Source of the DNA: Pseudopedobacter sp035496935
GTDB taxonomy: Bacteria > Bacteroidota > Bacteroidia > Sphingobacteriales > Sphingobacteriaceae
Direction: 5' to 3'
Length of the DNA: 64,000 nucleotides
Assembly (NCBI GenBank): GCA_035496935.1
Contig: DATJED010000018.1
Location: forward strand, 1 to 64,000
Shown here: in pieces, positions 42,238 through 52,141 of the stretch
Layout of the letters: every line of letters starts with the position of its first letter
How positions within the stretch are numbered: position 1 is the first letter of the stretch
Notes under the pieces: generated by a model
Seen by the model: only the letters and a program-made list of their open reading frames with translations
Databases searched by the model: none
Told to the model about the DNA's origin: nothing
Program-made: the position numbers and the translations under genes

Positions 42238-43251
42238 TTATTTTTCTAAAATAGAAAGCTGTCCCAAAATATCGTTTTGTTTAACAAAGTATTCGCCGTT
42301 ATTTCTTATTGTGTTATACACTTCATCAAATAGCAACATATAGTTTCCGTTTTCTAAAGCAATTTGCTCTTCAATAACTTCGCCTTTATCTCCAAAAGTA
42401 TAAAGCTTTCCTTCGTCGCCGGATTTTTCTTTCCCATAGTCCTGATCGTTGGGTTTCATGCCGGCTAAAAGTTGTGGTTCCTGTACATCGGTTCTGTTTT
42501 TTGTTAATGTGCCATTAATCCCATAAAAAACATAGGCCGGTTGTTGCTTTACAACCAACATATTAGTCGTAACAAAAACATTTAAACCGTTATTGTATTT
42601 AAGGAGCGCATGGGCAACGTCATCAACCGCTGTATTTGCTCGGTGCTTGCCATAAGTTTTATGAAATTCTGACGGAATGCCGAAAAGCGCAATTGCTTGG
42701 TCAATCATGTGCGCTCCTAAGTCGTAAAAAATTCCAGCGCCGGGGATGGGTTCTTCTTTAAAAGTTTTTTCGCTGATTTCGTTCCTGTACCTATCAAAAC
42801 GCAAATGGGCTTCTGTAATTTTCCCCAACCTTCCGGATTTTACCACTTTCTGCACTGCTAAAAAGTCGCTATCAAACCGGCGGTTTTGGTAAGCAAGTAC
42901 TTTTAGTCCTTTCCTAAAAGCTAATGAAAAAAGTTCTTCTGCCTCTGCTTTGGTAACAGAAAACGGTTTTTCTATCAGCACATTTTTACCAGCGTTAAGC
43001 GAAGCTTTTGCATATTCGTAATGGGTGTAATTTGGCGTATTTACCACAATAAGCTCCAAACGTTCGTCTGCCAATAATTTCTCAATTGCCCGGTAAGTAA
43101 TAATATTCGGGTAATCTTCCGCTGCTTTGTTTTTGCTACGTTCCACTACTGCAGTCAGCTCAAAGCCTTTGTGCGCTTCAAAAAACGGTGCGTGAAAAAT
43201 CTTTCCCGACATTCCGTAAGCCATTAGCCCAACTTTAATTTTATTTTCCAT
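42238..43251 (-). CDS. Gfo/Idh/MocA family oxidoreductase
   Basis: 337 residues. An N-terminal Rossmann domain (KVGLMAYGMSGKIFHAPFF; the third G of the usual GxGxxG is replaced) is followed by VVNTPNYTHYEYAKASL and the EKPF motif (LIEKPFSV, about 93-100). The C-terminal domain contains GAGIFYDLGAHMID with the likely catalytic His. It would oxidise or reduce a sugar or similar compound with NAD(P). The substrate is unknown. Located just upstream of the Smr gene with a 25-base gap. Confidence 0.92.
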   Translation of the reverse strand: MENKIKVGLMAYGMSGKIFHAPFFEAHKGFELTAVVERSKNKAAEDYPNIITYRAIEKLLADERLELIVVNTPNYTHYEYAKASLNAGKNVLIEKPFSVTKAEAEELFSLAFRKGLKVLAYQNRRFDSDFLAVQKVVKSGRLGKITEAHLRFDRYRNEISEKTFKEEPIPGAGIFYDLGAHMIDQAIALFGIPSEFHKTYGKHRANTAVDDVAHALLKYNNGLNVFVTTNMLVVKQQPAYVFYGINGTLTKNRTDVQEPQLLAGMKPNDQDYGKEKSGDEGKLYTFGDKGEVIEEQIALENGNYMLLFDEVYNTIRNNGEYFVKQNDILGQLSILEK

Positions 43252-43441
43252 TGATTCTTGCTTTAATATTCTACGCTGACTTTAGATATAAACCTTTTCT
43301 CAAATCATCGCCAGAATCCAAAAATACAATTAATCAAGCAGTCTGAAACTAAAAAGCCAGTCCTCTCCAACAATTTCCATTCGGTGGTGAGTGAGGGTAT
43401 GCAGAAAACCAAGAAATCAATAAAATCAAACTTTATAAATT

Positions 43442-43449
43442 TATATTTG
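43442..43449 (+). promoter_or_regulatory. Candidate -7 promoter element of argH
   Basis: TATATTTG is an exact TAnnTTTG match, 31 bases before the argH ATG. No clear -33 element. Confidence 0.4.
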
Positions 43450-43480
43450 CAAGCAAATCGATAAAAAGCAAAAAGGCGAT

Positions 43481-44812
43481 ATGAAACTTTGGCAAAAAGA
43501 AACATCAACAAATCAACAGGTAGATACCTTTACAGTAGGGCAAGACAGGGAAATGGACTTGTTTTTGGCAACTTTTGATGTTTTGGGCTCTTTGGCGCAC
43601 ACCCAAATGTTGGAGAGTATTGGCTTAATGAGTGCCAATGATTTAGTGCAGATCCAAAAAGAGCTGAAAAATATCTATCAGCAGATATTGGACGGAGATT
43701 TCAAGATTGAAGATGGGGTAGAGGATGTGCATTCGCAAGTGGAGATGCTTTTAACGCAGAAATTAGGTGAAGCCGGAAAAAAAATCCATAGCGGGCGTTC
43801 GCGTAATGATCAGGTTTTGGTTGATTTAAAGCTTTTCTTTAGGAGCCAAATCCAAGAAATGGTACTTTCTGTACAGGAGTTGTTCAATCTTTTAACACAG
43901 TTAGCAGAGGAACATAAGGAAAAACTGATGCCCGGTTATACGCATTTGCAAATCGCAATGCCGTCATCTTTTGGTCTGTGGTTTGGCGCTTACGCCGAAA
44001 GTTTGGTTGATGATTTAGAGCTGATGCTTGCGGCTTTTAAAATCTGTAATAAAAATCCTTTGGGTTCCGCTGCTGGTTACGGATCATCTTTTCCATTGAA
44101 CAGGACTATGACTACCGAATTGTTGGGTTTCCAAACTTTAAATTATAATGTGGTTTATGCGCAAATGGGGCGTGGTAAAACCGAACGCATTTTATCTCAG
44201 GCGATGTCGTCAATTGCGGCCACATTAAATAAAATGGCAATGGACGCTTGTTTGTTTATGAATCAAAATTTCGGATTTATTTCTTTTCCGGATGAGCTTA
44301 CAACGGGGAGCAGTATAATGCCTCACAAAAAAAATCCGGATGTTTGGGAATTGATTCGTGGACGTACCAATCAATTACAGGCACTGCCGAATCAGATTAT
44401 GCTGTTGACCACAAATTTGCCGTCCGGTTATCACCGCGATATGCAACTGCAAAAAGAAACTTTGTTCCCGGCTTTCCAAAGTTTAATGGCCTGTTTGGAT
44501 ATGTCTAAGCTAATGCTGAAAAATATCCGGATAAAGGACAATATTTTGGATGATACCAAATATCAATACCTGTTTTCTGTTGAGGAGGTTAACAAATTGG
44601 TTTTAGCAGGAACACCTTTTAGAGAAGCGTATAAAAAAGTGGGTATGGATATAGAAAAAGGTGATTTTGGAGGCAAGTATGAAATTAACCACACTCACGA
44701 AGGAAGCATTGGCCAACTCAATTTAAAAGAAGTGAACAATTTGATGGAGAAAGTGGTTAGCGAATTTGGTTTTGATAGGATAAAAAAAGCTATAGAAAAG
44801 CTTTTAGCATAG
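43481..44812 (+). CDS. argH: Argininosuccinate lyase
   Basis: 443 residues. The fumarase-superfamily signature GSSIMPHKKNP (about 270-280) and the SGRSRNDQV (about 107-115) and GYTHLQIAMP (about 153-162) motifs identify it. It splits argininosuccinate into arginine and fumarate, the last step of arginine synthesis. It stands alone here; the other arg genes are not in the window. The first residues MKLWQKE fit the family start. Confidence 0.95.
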   Translation: MKLWQKETSTNQQVDTFTVGQDREMDLFLATFDVLGSLAHTQMLESIGLMSANDLVQIQKELKNIYQQILDGDFKIEDGVEDVHSQVEMLLTQKLGEAGKKIHSGRSRNDQVLVDLKLFFRSQIQEMVLSVQELFNLLTQLAEEHKEKLMPGYTHLQIAMPSSFGLWFGAYAESLVDDLELMLAAFKICNKNPLGSAAGYGSSFPLNRTMTTELLGFQTLNYNVVYAQMGRGKTERILSQAMSSIAATLNKMAMDACLFMNQNFGFISFPDELTTGSSIMPHKKNPDVWELIRGRTNQLQALPNQIMLLTTNLPSGYHRDMQLQKETLFPAFQSLMACLDMSKLMLKNIRIKDNILDDTKYQYLFSVEEVNKLVLAGTPFREAYKKVGMDIEKGDFGGKYEINHTHEGSIGQLNLKEVNNLMEKVVSEFGFDRIKKAIEKLLA

Positions 44813-44986
44813 TGTCTAAAAACATATAGCAAATAAAATGATTTTATGCAATGATGCTGAGCTTTGTTTTTATGTGATTCTTTTCATCCCGAAATCAATA
44901 ATAGTTCAAATGTAGCCTCAAATGCGTTCAGACCCCGAACAAAAGTTATTTAGAATATTTCTAAATTATTAAAATCAGTCATCAAA
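44813..44986. other. Gap upstream of the respiratory operon
   Basis: AT-rich, with no gene. It probably carries regulatory sequence for the downstream operon, but no operator could be recognised. Confidence 0.4.
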
Positions 44987-45019
44987 TTGTCAGCCACACG
45001 GTAAATAATTATACTTTTG
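44987..45019 (+). promoter_or_regulatory. Promoter of the act-cox respiratory cluster
   Basis: TTG at 44987-44989 and TACTTTTG at 45012-45019, 22 bases apart, match the -33 and -7 elements of Bacteroidota. It lies 82 bases before the actA ATG and is the only promoter-like element found before this cluster. Confidence 0.6.
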
Positions 45020-45101
45020 TGATTCAAAAATGGGGCAGGTGTATTTGATCATCAACATTTTTATAATCTTAATAATTTAATTTTTGTATAACAAACTCAA
45101 T

Positions 45102-46463
45102 ATGAGAAACTTCTCATCTCATTTTAGAAGCTTATTAAAGCCTTTAGCTCTGGCGACTGTCATCGCAATAAGTGCTGTTAATTTAACTTTTGGTCAGGCT
45201 GCTCCGGCAGACTCTGCTACAACTGCCGCTCCTGCGGCCGATGCTAGTGCTGCTCCGGCAGGAGATGCTGCAGCCGGTGAAGCGTTGTTCAAATCTAATT
45301 GCGGTGCTTGTCACGCTTTAGATAAACGAGTTTTAGGCCCAGCGTTGGCAGGTGTAAACGAAAAACAAAGCAAAGAATGGTTGCACAAGTGGATCAAAAA
45401 TTCTACAGCGTTAATCGCTTCTGGCGATAAGGACGCCGTTGCGATTTTTGAAGAATACAACAAAACAGTTATGCCGTCATTCGCTCAGTTTAGTGATGGC
45501 GACATTGACAACATTTTAGCTTACATTAAAGAGGCAGGCGATAAAAAGCCTGCAGCCGCAGCTGGAGCAACGGCAGGTGCCGAAGGTGCTGCGCCTGCAG
45601 ATACAGGTGTAAGTAGCTTTATGATTATAGGCTTAGTTGCCGTTGTTTTAATCGCATTTTTAGTAATTGTGGTTTTAAATAGGGTAATTGGCACTTTAGA
45701 GCGTTTATTAGTTAAAAAAGAAGAAGAGCAAAACGTTTTTGTTGAAGAGGAAGAAGTTGAAGAAGAAGAAAAAGACAGGTTTGCAGTAGTTAAGAAGTTA
45801 GCTAAAAACAAAAAGTTTGTTTTCTTTGTAGTACTTGCACTATTAATTACTTTAGGTTCTTTTGGTTATATGGATTTATGGAACACTGGCGTTCAGCAAG
45901 GTTACCAACCGGTACAACCAATTAAATTCTCTCACCAGCTACACGCAGGCACTAACCAAATAGAATGTCAATACTGCCACTCAGGTGCTTGGAAATCTAA
46001 AAATGCAACTATTCCGTCTTTAAATATTTGTATGAACTGCCATAAATATGTACAGGCAACAGACAAATACAACGGTGAAATTTCTCCAGAAATCCAAAAA
46101 ATTTATACCGCATTGGACTACAATCCTGAAACTCAAAAATACGGAACAAACACTCGCCCGATTGAATGGGTAAGGATTCATAACCTTCCAGATTTGGCTT
46201 ATTTCAACCACTCGCAACACGTAAATGTTGCTGGTATAGCATGCCAGAAATGCCATGGTCCAATCCAGACTATGGAAGAAGTATATCAATACTCTCCGTT
46301 GACCATGAAATGGTGTATCAACTGTCATAAAGAAACAGAGGTGAACTCCAAAGGCAATGCTTATTATGATCAAGTAATTGCTGCACATGACAAAATCAAA
46401 AAAGGAGAAAAAGTGACAGCTGCGGTATTGGGCGGGTTAGAGTGTGGTAAATGTCATTATTAA
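45102..46463 (+). CDS. actA: ActA: fused mono-heme plus pentaheme cytochrome c of alternative complex III
   Basis: 453 residues. A signal peptide (to about 31) is followed by an Ala/Pro-rich stretch (32-58), a class I cytochrome c domain (about 56-146, CxxCH at 67-71, likely Met ligand M124), an Ala/Gly-rich linker, a transmembrane helix (about 173-192), a very acidic cytoplasmic segment (about 206-226), a second helix (about 238-258) and a periplasmic five-heme domain with CxxCH at 289-293, 310-314, 381-385, 405-409 and 448-452. The pentaheme part is the ActA subunit that passes electrons from quinol oxidation. The mono-heme part is an addition to that core. The start at ATG 45102 was preferred over TTG 45084. 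Confidence 0.92.
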   Translation: MRNFSSHFRSLLKPLALATVIAISAVNLTFGQAAPADSATTAAPAADASAAPAGDAAAGEALFKSNCGACHALDKRVLGPALAGVNEKQSKEWLHKWIKNSTALIASGDKDAVAIFEEYNKTVMPSFAQFSDGDIDNILAYIKEAGDKKPAAAAGATAGAEGAAPADTGVSSFMIIGLVAVVLIAFLVIVVLNRVIGTLERLLVKKEEEQNVFVEEEEVEEEEKDRFAVVKKLAKNKKFVFFVVLALLITLGSFGYMDLWNTGVQQGYQPVQPIKFSHQLHAGTNQIECQYCHSGAWKSKNATIPSLNICMNCHKYVQATDKYNGEISPEIQKIYTALDYNPETQKYGTNTRPIEWVRIHNLPDLAYFNHSQHVNVAGIACQKCHGPIQTMEEVYQYSPLTMKWCINCHKETEVNSKGNAYYDQVIAAHDKIKKGEKVTAAVLGGLECGKCHY

Positions 46464-46501
46464 TAATTAGCAATAAACAATTACAGTCTTATATAGCTTA
46501 A

Positions 46502-49500
46502 ATGGAAAGCACAAAGAAATATTGGAAAGGTTTAGAGGAAGTAAATAATACTCCTGAATTCGCGGAACATAGTAAAAACGAATTTGCCGAGCCGATTCCT
46601 GTAGAAAAACTATTAGAAGGAACAGGATTAAATTCTGTTGCTCCTCGTAGAGATTTTTTAAAGGCCATGGGTTTTGGATTGGGGGCGGTAAGTTTAGCAG
46701 CGTGTAATGTTGCACCCGTTCAAAAATCTATCCCTTACTTAATTAAGCCAGAGGAAGTAACTCCTGGTGTTCCTAACTATTATGCTTCTAGTTATAAAGG
46801 TGGAAGTATTTTAGTAAAAACAAGAGAGGGTCGTCCAATTAAGATAGAAGGAAATCCATCGTGTCTAATTCATCAAGGTGCTTTAAGCGCTCAAGGTCAG
46901 GCTGCAGTTTTAGATCTTTATGATATATCTAAATTAAAAGGACCTTTAAAAGGTGGTACCGAATATTCATGGGAGGATGTAGATACTTATGTTAAGCGTG
47001 AACTCGCAAAAGTACAGGCTTCTGGTAAAGCTATTGCATTGGTTTCCTCAACAATTAACAGCCCATCCACAAAAGCGGTTATTGCAGAGTTTTCAGCTCA
47101 GTATCCGGCTACCAAACACGTAACACTTGATGCGGTATCCTATTCAGGTATTATTAAGGCAAACGAAGCTAATTTCGGAAAAGCTGTTTTACCGCAGTAT
47201 CGTTTTGATAAAGCAAACGTTATCGTAAGTTTTGGAGCAGACTTTTTAGGAAGCTGGATATCGCCTGTTCAATTTACCAAGCAATATGTAAGCAACCGTA
47301 GCATCGCATCTTTAAATCAGAAAAAGATGTCGAGACACATTCAATTCGAAACCGGATTGAGTATGACGGGTACCAATGCCGATTCAAGAATTGCAATAAA
47401 ACCTTCTGAAGAAGGCGCTGCAATTTTGAGTTTATACGCAGAGCTAACAGGAACATCGGTTAGCGGAGCAAGTTTAAGCAACAAACCTGCAGATGCTGCA
47501 ATCAAGTTAGTGGCAAAAGAATTGTTAGCAGCAAAAGGTGCGGCTTTAGTTGTTGCCGGTTCAAATAGTGTTGCTACACAAACAGTAGTAAATGCAATTA
47601 ACAGCTTCTTAGGTAGCTACGGAACAACAATAGATTTAGACAATCCATCTTATCAGTACGCTGGTAAAGACGATGATTTCTCATTGCTTTTGGCAGATAT
47701 GAAAGCTGGAAGAGTTGGAGCGGTTTTGTTTTTAGACTCTAACCCTGCTTATAGCCACCCGTTAGCAAAAGATTTTGCAGAAGCAATCAAAAAAGTGGAT
47801 TTAACGGTTTCTTTTGCCGATAGACAAGATGAGACAGCTTCTTTATGTAAGGTAGTTGCACCTAACCACAATTTTTTAGAGGCTTGGGGCGATGAAAACG
47901 CAATTGAAGGATATTACACTTTAGTACAGCCGACAATCAACCCAATTTATAATACCCGCCAGGCAGAATTAAGCCTATTAATTTGGGCTAATTATCCGAA
48001 CCAGGATTATTATGCTTTTGTTAGAAGTAACTGGGAAAAATCAGTTCTAGCAACAGCAGGTAAAAAGTGGGATGATGTTCTACAAACCGGTTTTGTAGCT
48101 TTGCCGGCAAAAACGGGTGGAGTTTATGCTTTTAATGGTTCAGTTGATGCTGCTGAAGTTTTAAAACAAGGCAAAGCTTTAGCGAAAGATATTGAGTTAC
48201 ATATTTATCAATCAGTAGCCATAGGTTCTGGTGCGCAAGCTAACAATCCTTTATTGCAAGAAACTCCTGATCCGGTATCAAAAGTAACTTGGGAGAATTA
48301 TGCGGCTATTAACCCTAAATTCGCCGAGTCTCTAGGATTGAAACAGTTTGATGTAGTTTCGATAAAAACCGATAAATATAGTGTTGAGTTACCTGTTTTA
48401 CACCAGCCAGGGCAGGCGCAAGGAACTATTTCAGTTGCAGTTGGATATGGTAGAACAAAAGCAGGTAAAGTAGCTGATGGTGTCGGCCAAAACGTTTATC
48501 CTTTTATAACTTATAATCAGGGGATCGCAAATTTTGCGAACACAGTTACGGTAAGCAATACCGGTGGATATAACGAGTTAGCTTTAACGCAAACGCACCA
48601 AACTATCGAAGGAAGAAATATTATCCGCGAAGCTACTTTTGCAGAATACAAAAAAGATCCTGCACACGGTAGTGGCAACAACGACGAGAAACACGAGAAG
48701 TACGATTTGTGGGGTAAATACGATCAGCCGGGCCATAACTGGGTGATGGCTATCGATTTGAACGCTTGTACCGGCTGTGGTGCTTGTATTGTAGCTTGTA
48801 ACGCCGAAAATAACGTTCCTGTTGTGGGTAAAGACGAAGTTCGTCGCCGTAGAGAGATGCACTGGATACGTATCGATAGGTACTATACTTTTAACGACGA
48901 CGGAAAGCACCTTACAGGAGAAAACGAGATTGTTGACATCCAAGGAACAATGGAAGATGTGTCTGTTGTACATCAGCCAATGATGTGCCAGCACTGCGAT
49001 CATGCACCTTGTGAAACAGTTTGTCCGGTTTTAGCAACTGTCCACTCAACGGAAGGTTTAAACCACATGGCTTACAACCGTTGCGTAGGTACAAGATATT
49101 GTGCAAATAACTGTCCATACAAAGTACGTCGTTTCAACTGGTTTAACTACTGGAATGATTCCCGTTTTGACAATTATTTAAATAATGAGTTTACACAATT
49201 GGTATTGAATCCGGATGTTACTACACGTTTCCGTGGAGTAATGGAGAAATGCTCTATGTGTATCCAACGTATTCAAGCTGGTAAACTACAAGCTAAAATG
49301 GAGAAAAGAGTATTGGCAGATGGCGATGTTAAAGTTGCTTGTCAGCAGACTTGTCCAGCTAATGCAATTGTATTTGGAGATGCAAATGATCCTAACTCTG
49401 AGGTATCAAAAGCGTTAAAAAATGAAAGAACTTACTATGTGTTAGAAGAGTTGAACGTACAGCCGGGAGTTGGTTATATGACTAAAATTACTAATACAGG

Positions 49501-49516
49501 ATCTCAAGAAGCTTAA
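46502..49516 (+). CDS. actB: ActB: molybdopterin-like/iron-sulfur subunit of alternative complex III
   Basis: 1004 residues. APRRDFLKAMGFGLGAVSLAAC (about 49-70) combines a twin-arginine motif with a lipobox, so the protein is probably exported folded and lipid-anchored. The first 700 residues resemble the molybdopterin oxidoreductase fold, which in this family binds no molybdenum cofactor. The last 300 residues hold four cysteine clusters (CTGCGACIVACNAEN; CQHCDHAPCETVCP; CVGTRYCANNCPY; CSMCIQRIQ with CQQTCPAN) for iron-sulfur clusters. It links ActA and ActC. The gene lies 38 bases after actA. Confidence 0.95.
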   Translation: MESTKKYWKGLEEVNNTPEFAEHSKNEFAEPIPVEKLLEGTGLNSVAPRRDFLKAMGFGLGAVSLAACNVAPVQKSIPYLIKPEEVTPGVPNYYASSYKGGSILVKTREGRPIKIEGNPSCLIHQGALSAQGQAAVLDLYDISKLKGPLKGGTEYSWEDVDTYVKRELAKVQASGKAIALVSSTINSPSTKAVIAEFSAQYPATKHVTLDAVSYSGIIKANEANFGKAVLPQYRFDKANVIVSFGADFLGSWISPVQFTKQYVSNRSIASLNQKKMSRHIQFETGLSMTGTNADSRIAIKPSEEGAAILSLYAELTGTSVSGASLSNKPADAAIKLVAKELLAAKGAALVVAGSNSVATQTVVNAINSFLGSYGTTIDLDNPSYQYAGKDDDFSLLLADMKAGRVGAVLFLDSNPAYSHPLAKDFAEAIKKVDLTVSFADRQDETASLCKVVAPNHNFLEAWGDENAIEGYYTLVQPTINPIYNTRQAELSLLIWANYPNQDYYAFVRSNWEKSVLATAGKKWDDVLQTGFVALPAKTGGVYAFNGSVDAAEVLKQGKALAKDIELHIYQSVAIGSGAQANNPLLQETPDPVSKVTWENYAAINPKFAESLGLKQFDVVSIKTDKYSVELPVLHQPGQAQGTISVAVGYGRTKAGKVADGVGQNVYPFITYNQGIANFANTVTVSNTGGYNELALTQTHQTIEGRNIIREATFAEYKKDPAHGSGNNDEKHEKYDLWGKYDQPGHNWVMAIDLNACTGCGACIVACNAENNVPVVGKDEVRRRREMHWIRIDRYYTFNDDGKHLTGENEIVDIQGTMEDVSVVHQPMMCQHCDHAPCETVCPVLATVHSTEGLNHMAYNRCVGTRYCANNCPYKVRRFNWFNYWNDSRFDNYLNNEFTQLVLNPDVTTRFRGVMEKCSMCIQRIQAGKLQAKMEKRVLADGDVKVACQQTCPANAIVFGDANDPNSEVSKALKNERTYYVLEELNVQPGVGYMTKITNTGSQEA

Positions 49517-49539
49517 TATTTAAAAATATAATTTAAGAT

Positions 49540-51012
49540 ATGTCATCTCATAACGAATCAATATTAAGAGAACCCTTAATTACCGGTAAAAACATCACCT
49601 ATGCAAAAATTACGGATGATGTTTTATGGCCAGTGGAAAACAAGCCGAATAAAGCTTGGTGGATAGGGTTTATCGTTGCGGCTTTAGGCGCTTGCCTTTG
49701 GGTATTTGCTGTTAGCTATACATTTTGGAATGGAATTGGAGCTTGGGGATTAAACAAGACAGTTGGCTGGGCCTGGGATATTACCGGTTTCGTGTGGTGG
49801 GTAGGTATTGGTCATGCCGGAACATTAATTTCCGCAGTATTGTTACTTTTCCGTCAGAACTGGAGGAACTCCATTAACAGATCTGCCGAGGCGATGACCA
49901 TCTTCGCCGTAATTTGTGCGGCAACTTACGTAGTTTCTCACATGGGGCGTCCATGGTTGGCTTACTGGCCATTGCCACTTCCAAACCAGTTTGGGTCATT
50001 GTGGGTTAACTTTAACTCGCCATTAGTTTGGGACGTTTTTGCAATCTCCACTTACTTTACAGTTTCGTTAGTTTTTTGGTATGTTGGTTTATTACCAGAT
50101 ATCGCAGCTATTAGAGATAGAGCAACAGGTTTAACCAGAAGAATTTATTCAGTTCTTTCTTTCGGATGGAACGGGTCAGTAAAAACTTGGCAACGGTTTG
50201 AAACAGTTTCTTTGATATTAGCTGGCATCGCAACTCCGTTAGTACTTTCGGTTCACACTATCGTATCTATGGACTTCGCAACTTCGGTTATTCCGGGCTG
50301 GCATACTACTATTTTCCCTCCTTACTTTGTTGCCGGGGCGATTTTCTCTGGATTTGCAATGGTTCAAACACTATTGTTAGTTACCAGAAAGGTTTTAGGA
50401 TTGGAGAATTACATCACCATGTTCCACATCGAATCAATGAACAAAATCATTGTGCTTACTGGTTCAATTGTAGGTGTTGCATACTTATCTGAGTTTTTTA
50501 TCGCATGGTATTCAGGCGTTGAGTATGAGCAATACACTTTCTTAGGAAGATTTGTTGGACCTTACTGGTGGGCAGGTTGTATGATGTACGGATGTAACGT
50601 ATTGATGCCTCAGTTACTTTGGTTCAAAAAAATCAGAACAAATATTGCTATATCATGGTGTTTATCAATTGTTGTAAACATAGGTATGTGGTTTGAGCGT
50701 TTTGTGATTATCGTAAACTCATTACACAGAGATTATTTGCCTTCAAGTTGGGCAATGTTTTATCCAACTTGGATAGATATATCAGTATTCATCGGTTCTA
50801 TTGGACTATTCTTCACGTTGTTCTTGTTATTTATTAGAGTATTGCCTTCAGTTGCAATGGCAGAAGTTAGGTTACTTGTTAAAACAGCGTCTGAACAATC
50901 TAAAAAGAAACTAATTGATGAAGGCAAGGTTAAGCAAGAAGAGGCTGACTATTACATAGAGTCTTTAGGTGCTTATGACAGTGTTGAACAAGCTGACTAC
51001 GTAAAAATTTAA
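49540..51012 (+). CDS. actC: ActC: NrfD-like quinol-binding membrane subunit
   Basis: 490 residues with about ten transmembrane helices. It belongs to the NrfD/PsrC family, whose members hold the quinol site. VGIGHAGTLISAVLLLFRQNWR (with the conserved His), VVSHMGRPW and the VHTIVSMDFATSVIPGWHTTIFPPYFV segment are typical. It should take electrons from menaquinol to the iron-sulfur clusters of ActB. Gap of 2 bases to actD. Confidence 0.94.
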   Translation: MSSHNESILREPLITGKNITYAKITDDVLWPVENKPNKAWWIGFIVAALGACLWVFAVSYTFWNGIGAWGLNKTVGWAWDITGFVWWVGIGHAGTLISAVLLLFRQNWRNSINRSAEAMTIFAVICAATYVVSHMGRPWLAYWPLPLPNQFGSLWVNFNSPLVWDVFAISTYFTVSLVFWYVGLLPDIAAIRDRATGLTRRIYSVLSFGWNGSVKTWQRFETVSLILAGIATPLVLSVHTIVSMDFATSVIPGWHTTIFPPYFVAGAIFSGFAMVQTLLLVTRKVLGLENYITMFHIESMNKIIVLTGSIVGVAYLSEFFIAWYSGVEYEQYTFLGRFVGPYWWAGCMMYGCNVLMPQLLWFKKIRTNIAISWCLSIVVNIGMWFERFVIIVNSLHRDYLPSSWAMFYPTWIDISVFIGSIGLFFTLFLLFIRVLPSVAMAEVRLLVKTASEQSKKKLIDEGKVKQEEADYYIESLGAYDSVEQADYVKI

Positions 51013-51014
51013 AC

Positions 51015-51551
51015 ATGAGCAAAATAAAATATATATTAGGTTTATTTGATGATCCCGATCATATGATGCATGGGATTGATAAGCTACAGGAAAATAAAAT
51101 CGGTATTTACGATGTATATACGCCAATGCCTATACACGGAATTGAAGATAAGTTAGGCATTAAAAGAAGCAGGTTGGGTATCGTTGCGTTTATTTGTGCA
51201 ATTACAGGTACAATTACCGCTTTCAGCATGATTTATTTTGTAATGGTGTATGATTGGCCTATGAATGTTGGTGGTAAACCAAACTTTGCCATTCCAAACT
51301 TTATCCCGATTACTTTTGAGTTAACCGTACTTTTTTGTGCGTTAGGAATGGTTGCTGCTTTCTTCTTCAGAAATCATTTATTTCCGGGAAGAGCACCTAG
51401 AGTAATGGAATTTAGAGCTACTGCTGATAGGTTTGTAATCGCAATTGATGCCAATACAGTTACAGACAGTGCTCAAGTTGATAGTTTATTAAAAGAAGCT
51501 GGTGCTGTAGAAATTAAGCACAACGATAGAAAATATCTAAGTTATGAATAA
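51015..51551 (+). CDS. actD: ActD: DUF3341 membrane subunit of alternative complex III
   Basis: 178 residues with two transmembrane helices (about 57-80 and 100-120). KYILGLFDDPDHMMHGIDKL and YTPMPIHGIEDKLG are the DUF3341 start motifs. It is a structural subunit without cofactors. It overlaps actE by 8 bases. Confidence 0.93.
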   Translation: MSKIKYILGLFDDPDHMMHGIDKLQENKIGIYDVYTPMPIHGIEDKLGIKRSRLGIVAFICAITGTITAFSMIYFVMVYDWPMNVGGKPNFAIPNFIPITFELTVLFCALGMVAAFFFRNHLFPGRAPRVMEFRATADRFVIAIDANTVTDSAQVDSLLKEAGAVEIKHNDRKYLSYE

Positions 51552-52125
51552 GACAAGTATTTTTGGATTAGCACTTATAGCAATTTCTGTTGCTACTATA
51601 TTCAGCTCATGCCATGATAAAAGGAGTAGAGGCTTAGAGTATGCACCTAACATGTATTACCCGATAGCTTATAATCCGGATCAAAAGAACAAGAATTTTG
51701 AGAACGGTATCACGGCTCAGGTGCCACCTGCGGGTACAACGCCAATCGGTTTTACCAGATTTGACGAATTCCCAAATACAACAGAAGGGTACGAAGCTGC
51801 AAGTGCTTCTGTAACAAACCCGCTTCCGGTTACTAAAGAAAATTTGGCCGAAGGTAAACAACTATATGTTGCAATGTGCGGACCTTGCCACGGAGATGGT
51901 TCCGGAAACGGGCATATTGTAGAGTTGGGTAAATACCCTGCTCCGCCATCTTACTCAACAGGTAACTCGTCAAGAGGTGGGTTAATGAAAGATTTAACCG
52001 ACGGAAAAATTTACCATACTATTCAGTACGGTTTAAACTTAATGGGGTCTTATGCATCGCAACTTTCTCCAGAAGAAAGATGGAAGGTTGTAATGTATGT
52101 TCACGAATTACAAAAAGGACAATAA
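51544..52125 (+). CDS. actE: ActE: mono-heme cytochrome c lipoprotein
   Basis: 193 residues. A lipobox signal (MNKTSIFGLALIAISVATIFSSC, Cys23) anchors it to the membrane. One CxxCH (CGPCH, about 111-115) and the LMGSYASQLSPEERW segment with the likely Met ligand form a class I cytochrome c. It is a peripheral electron carrier of the complex. It overlaps actD and lies 16 bases before actF. Confidence 0.93.
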   Translation: MNKTSIFGLALIAISVATIFSSCHDKRSRGLEYAPNMYYPIAYNPDQKNKNFENGITAQVPPAGTTPIGFTRFDEFPNTTEGYEAASASVTNPLPVTKENLAEGKQLYVAMCGPCHGDGSGNGHIVELGKYPAPPSYSTGNSSRGGLMKDLTDGKIYHTIQYGLNLMGSYASQLSPEERWKVVMYVHELQKGQ

Positions 52126-52141
52126 TCGATTAAATAAAAAT

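Noticed and set aside
46502..49516. ActB as an active molybdenum enzyme
   Set aside because: The subunit sits in an alternative complex III operon, where this fold is known to lack the molybdenum cofactor.
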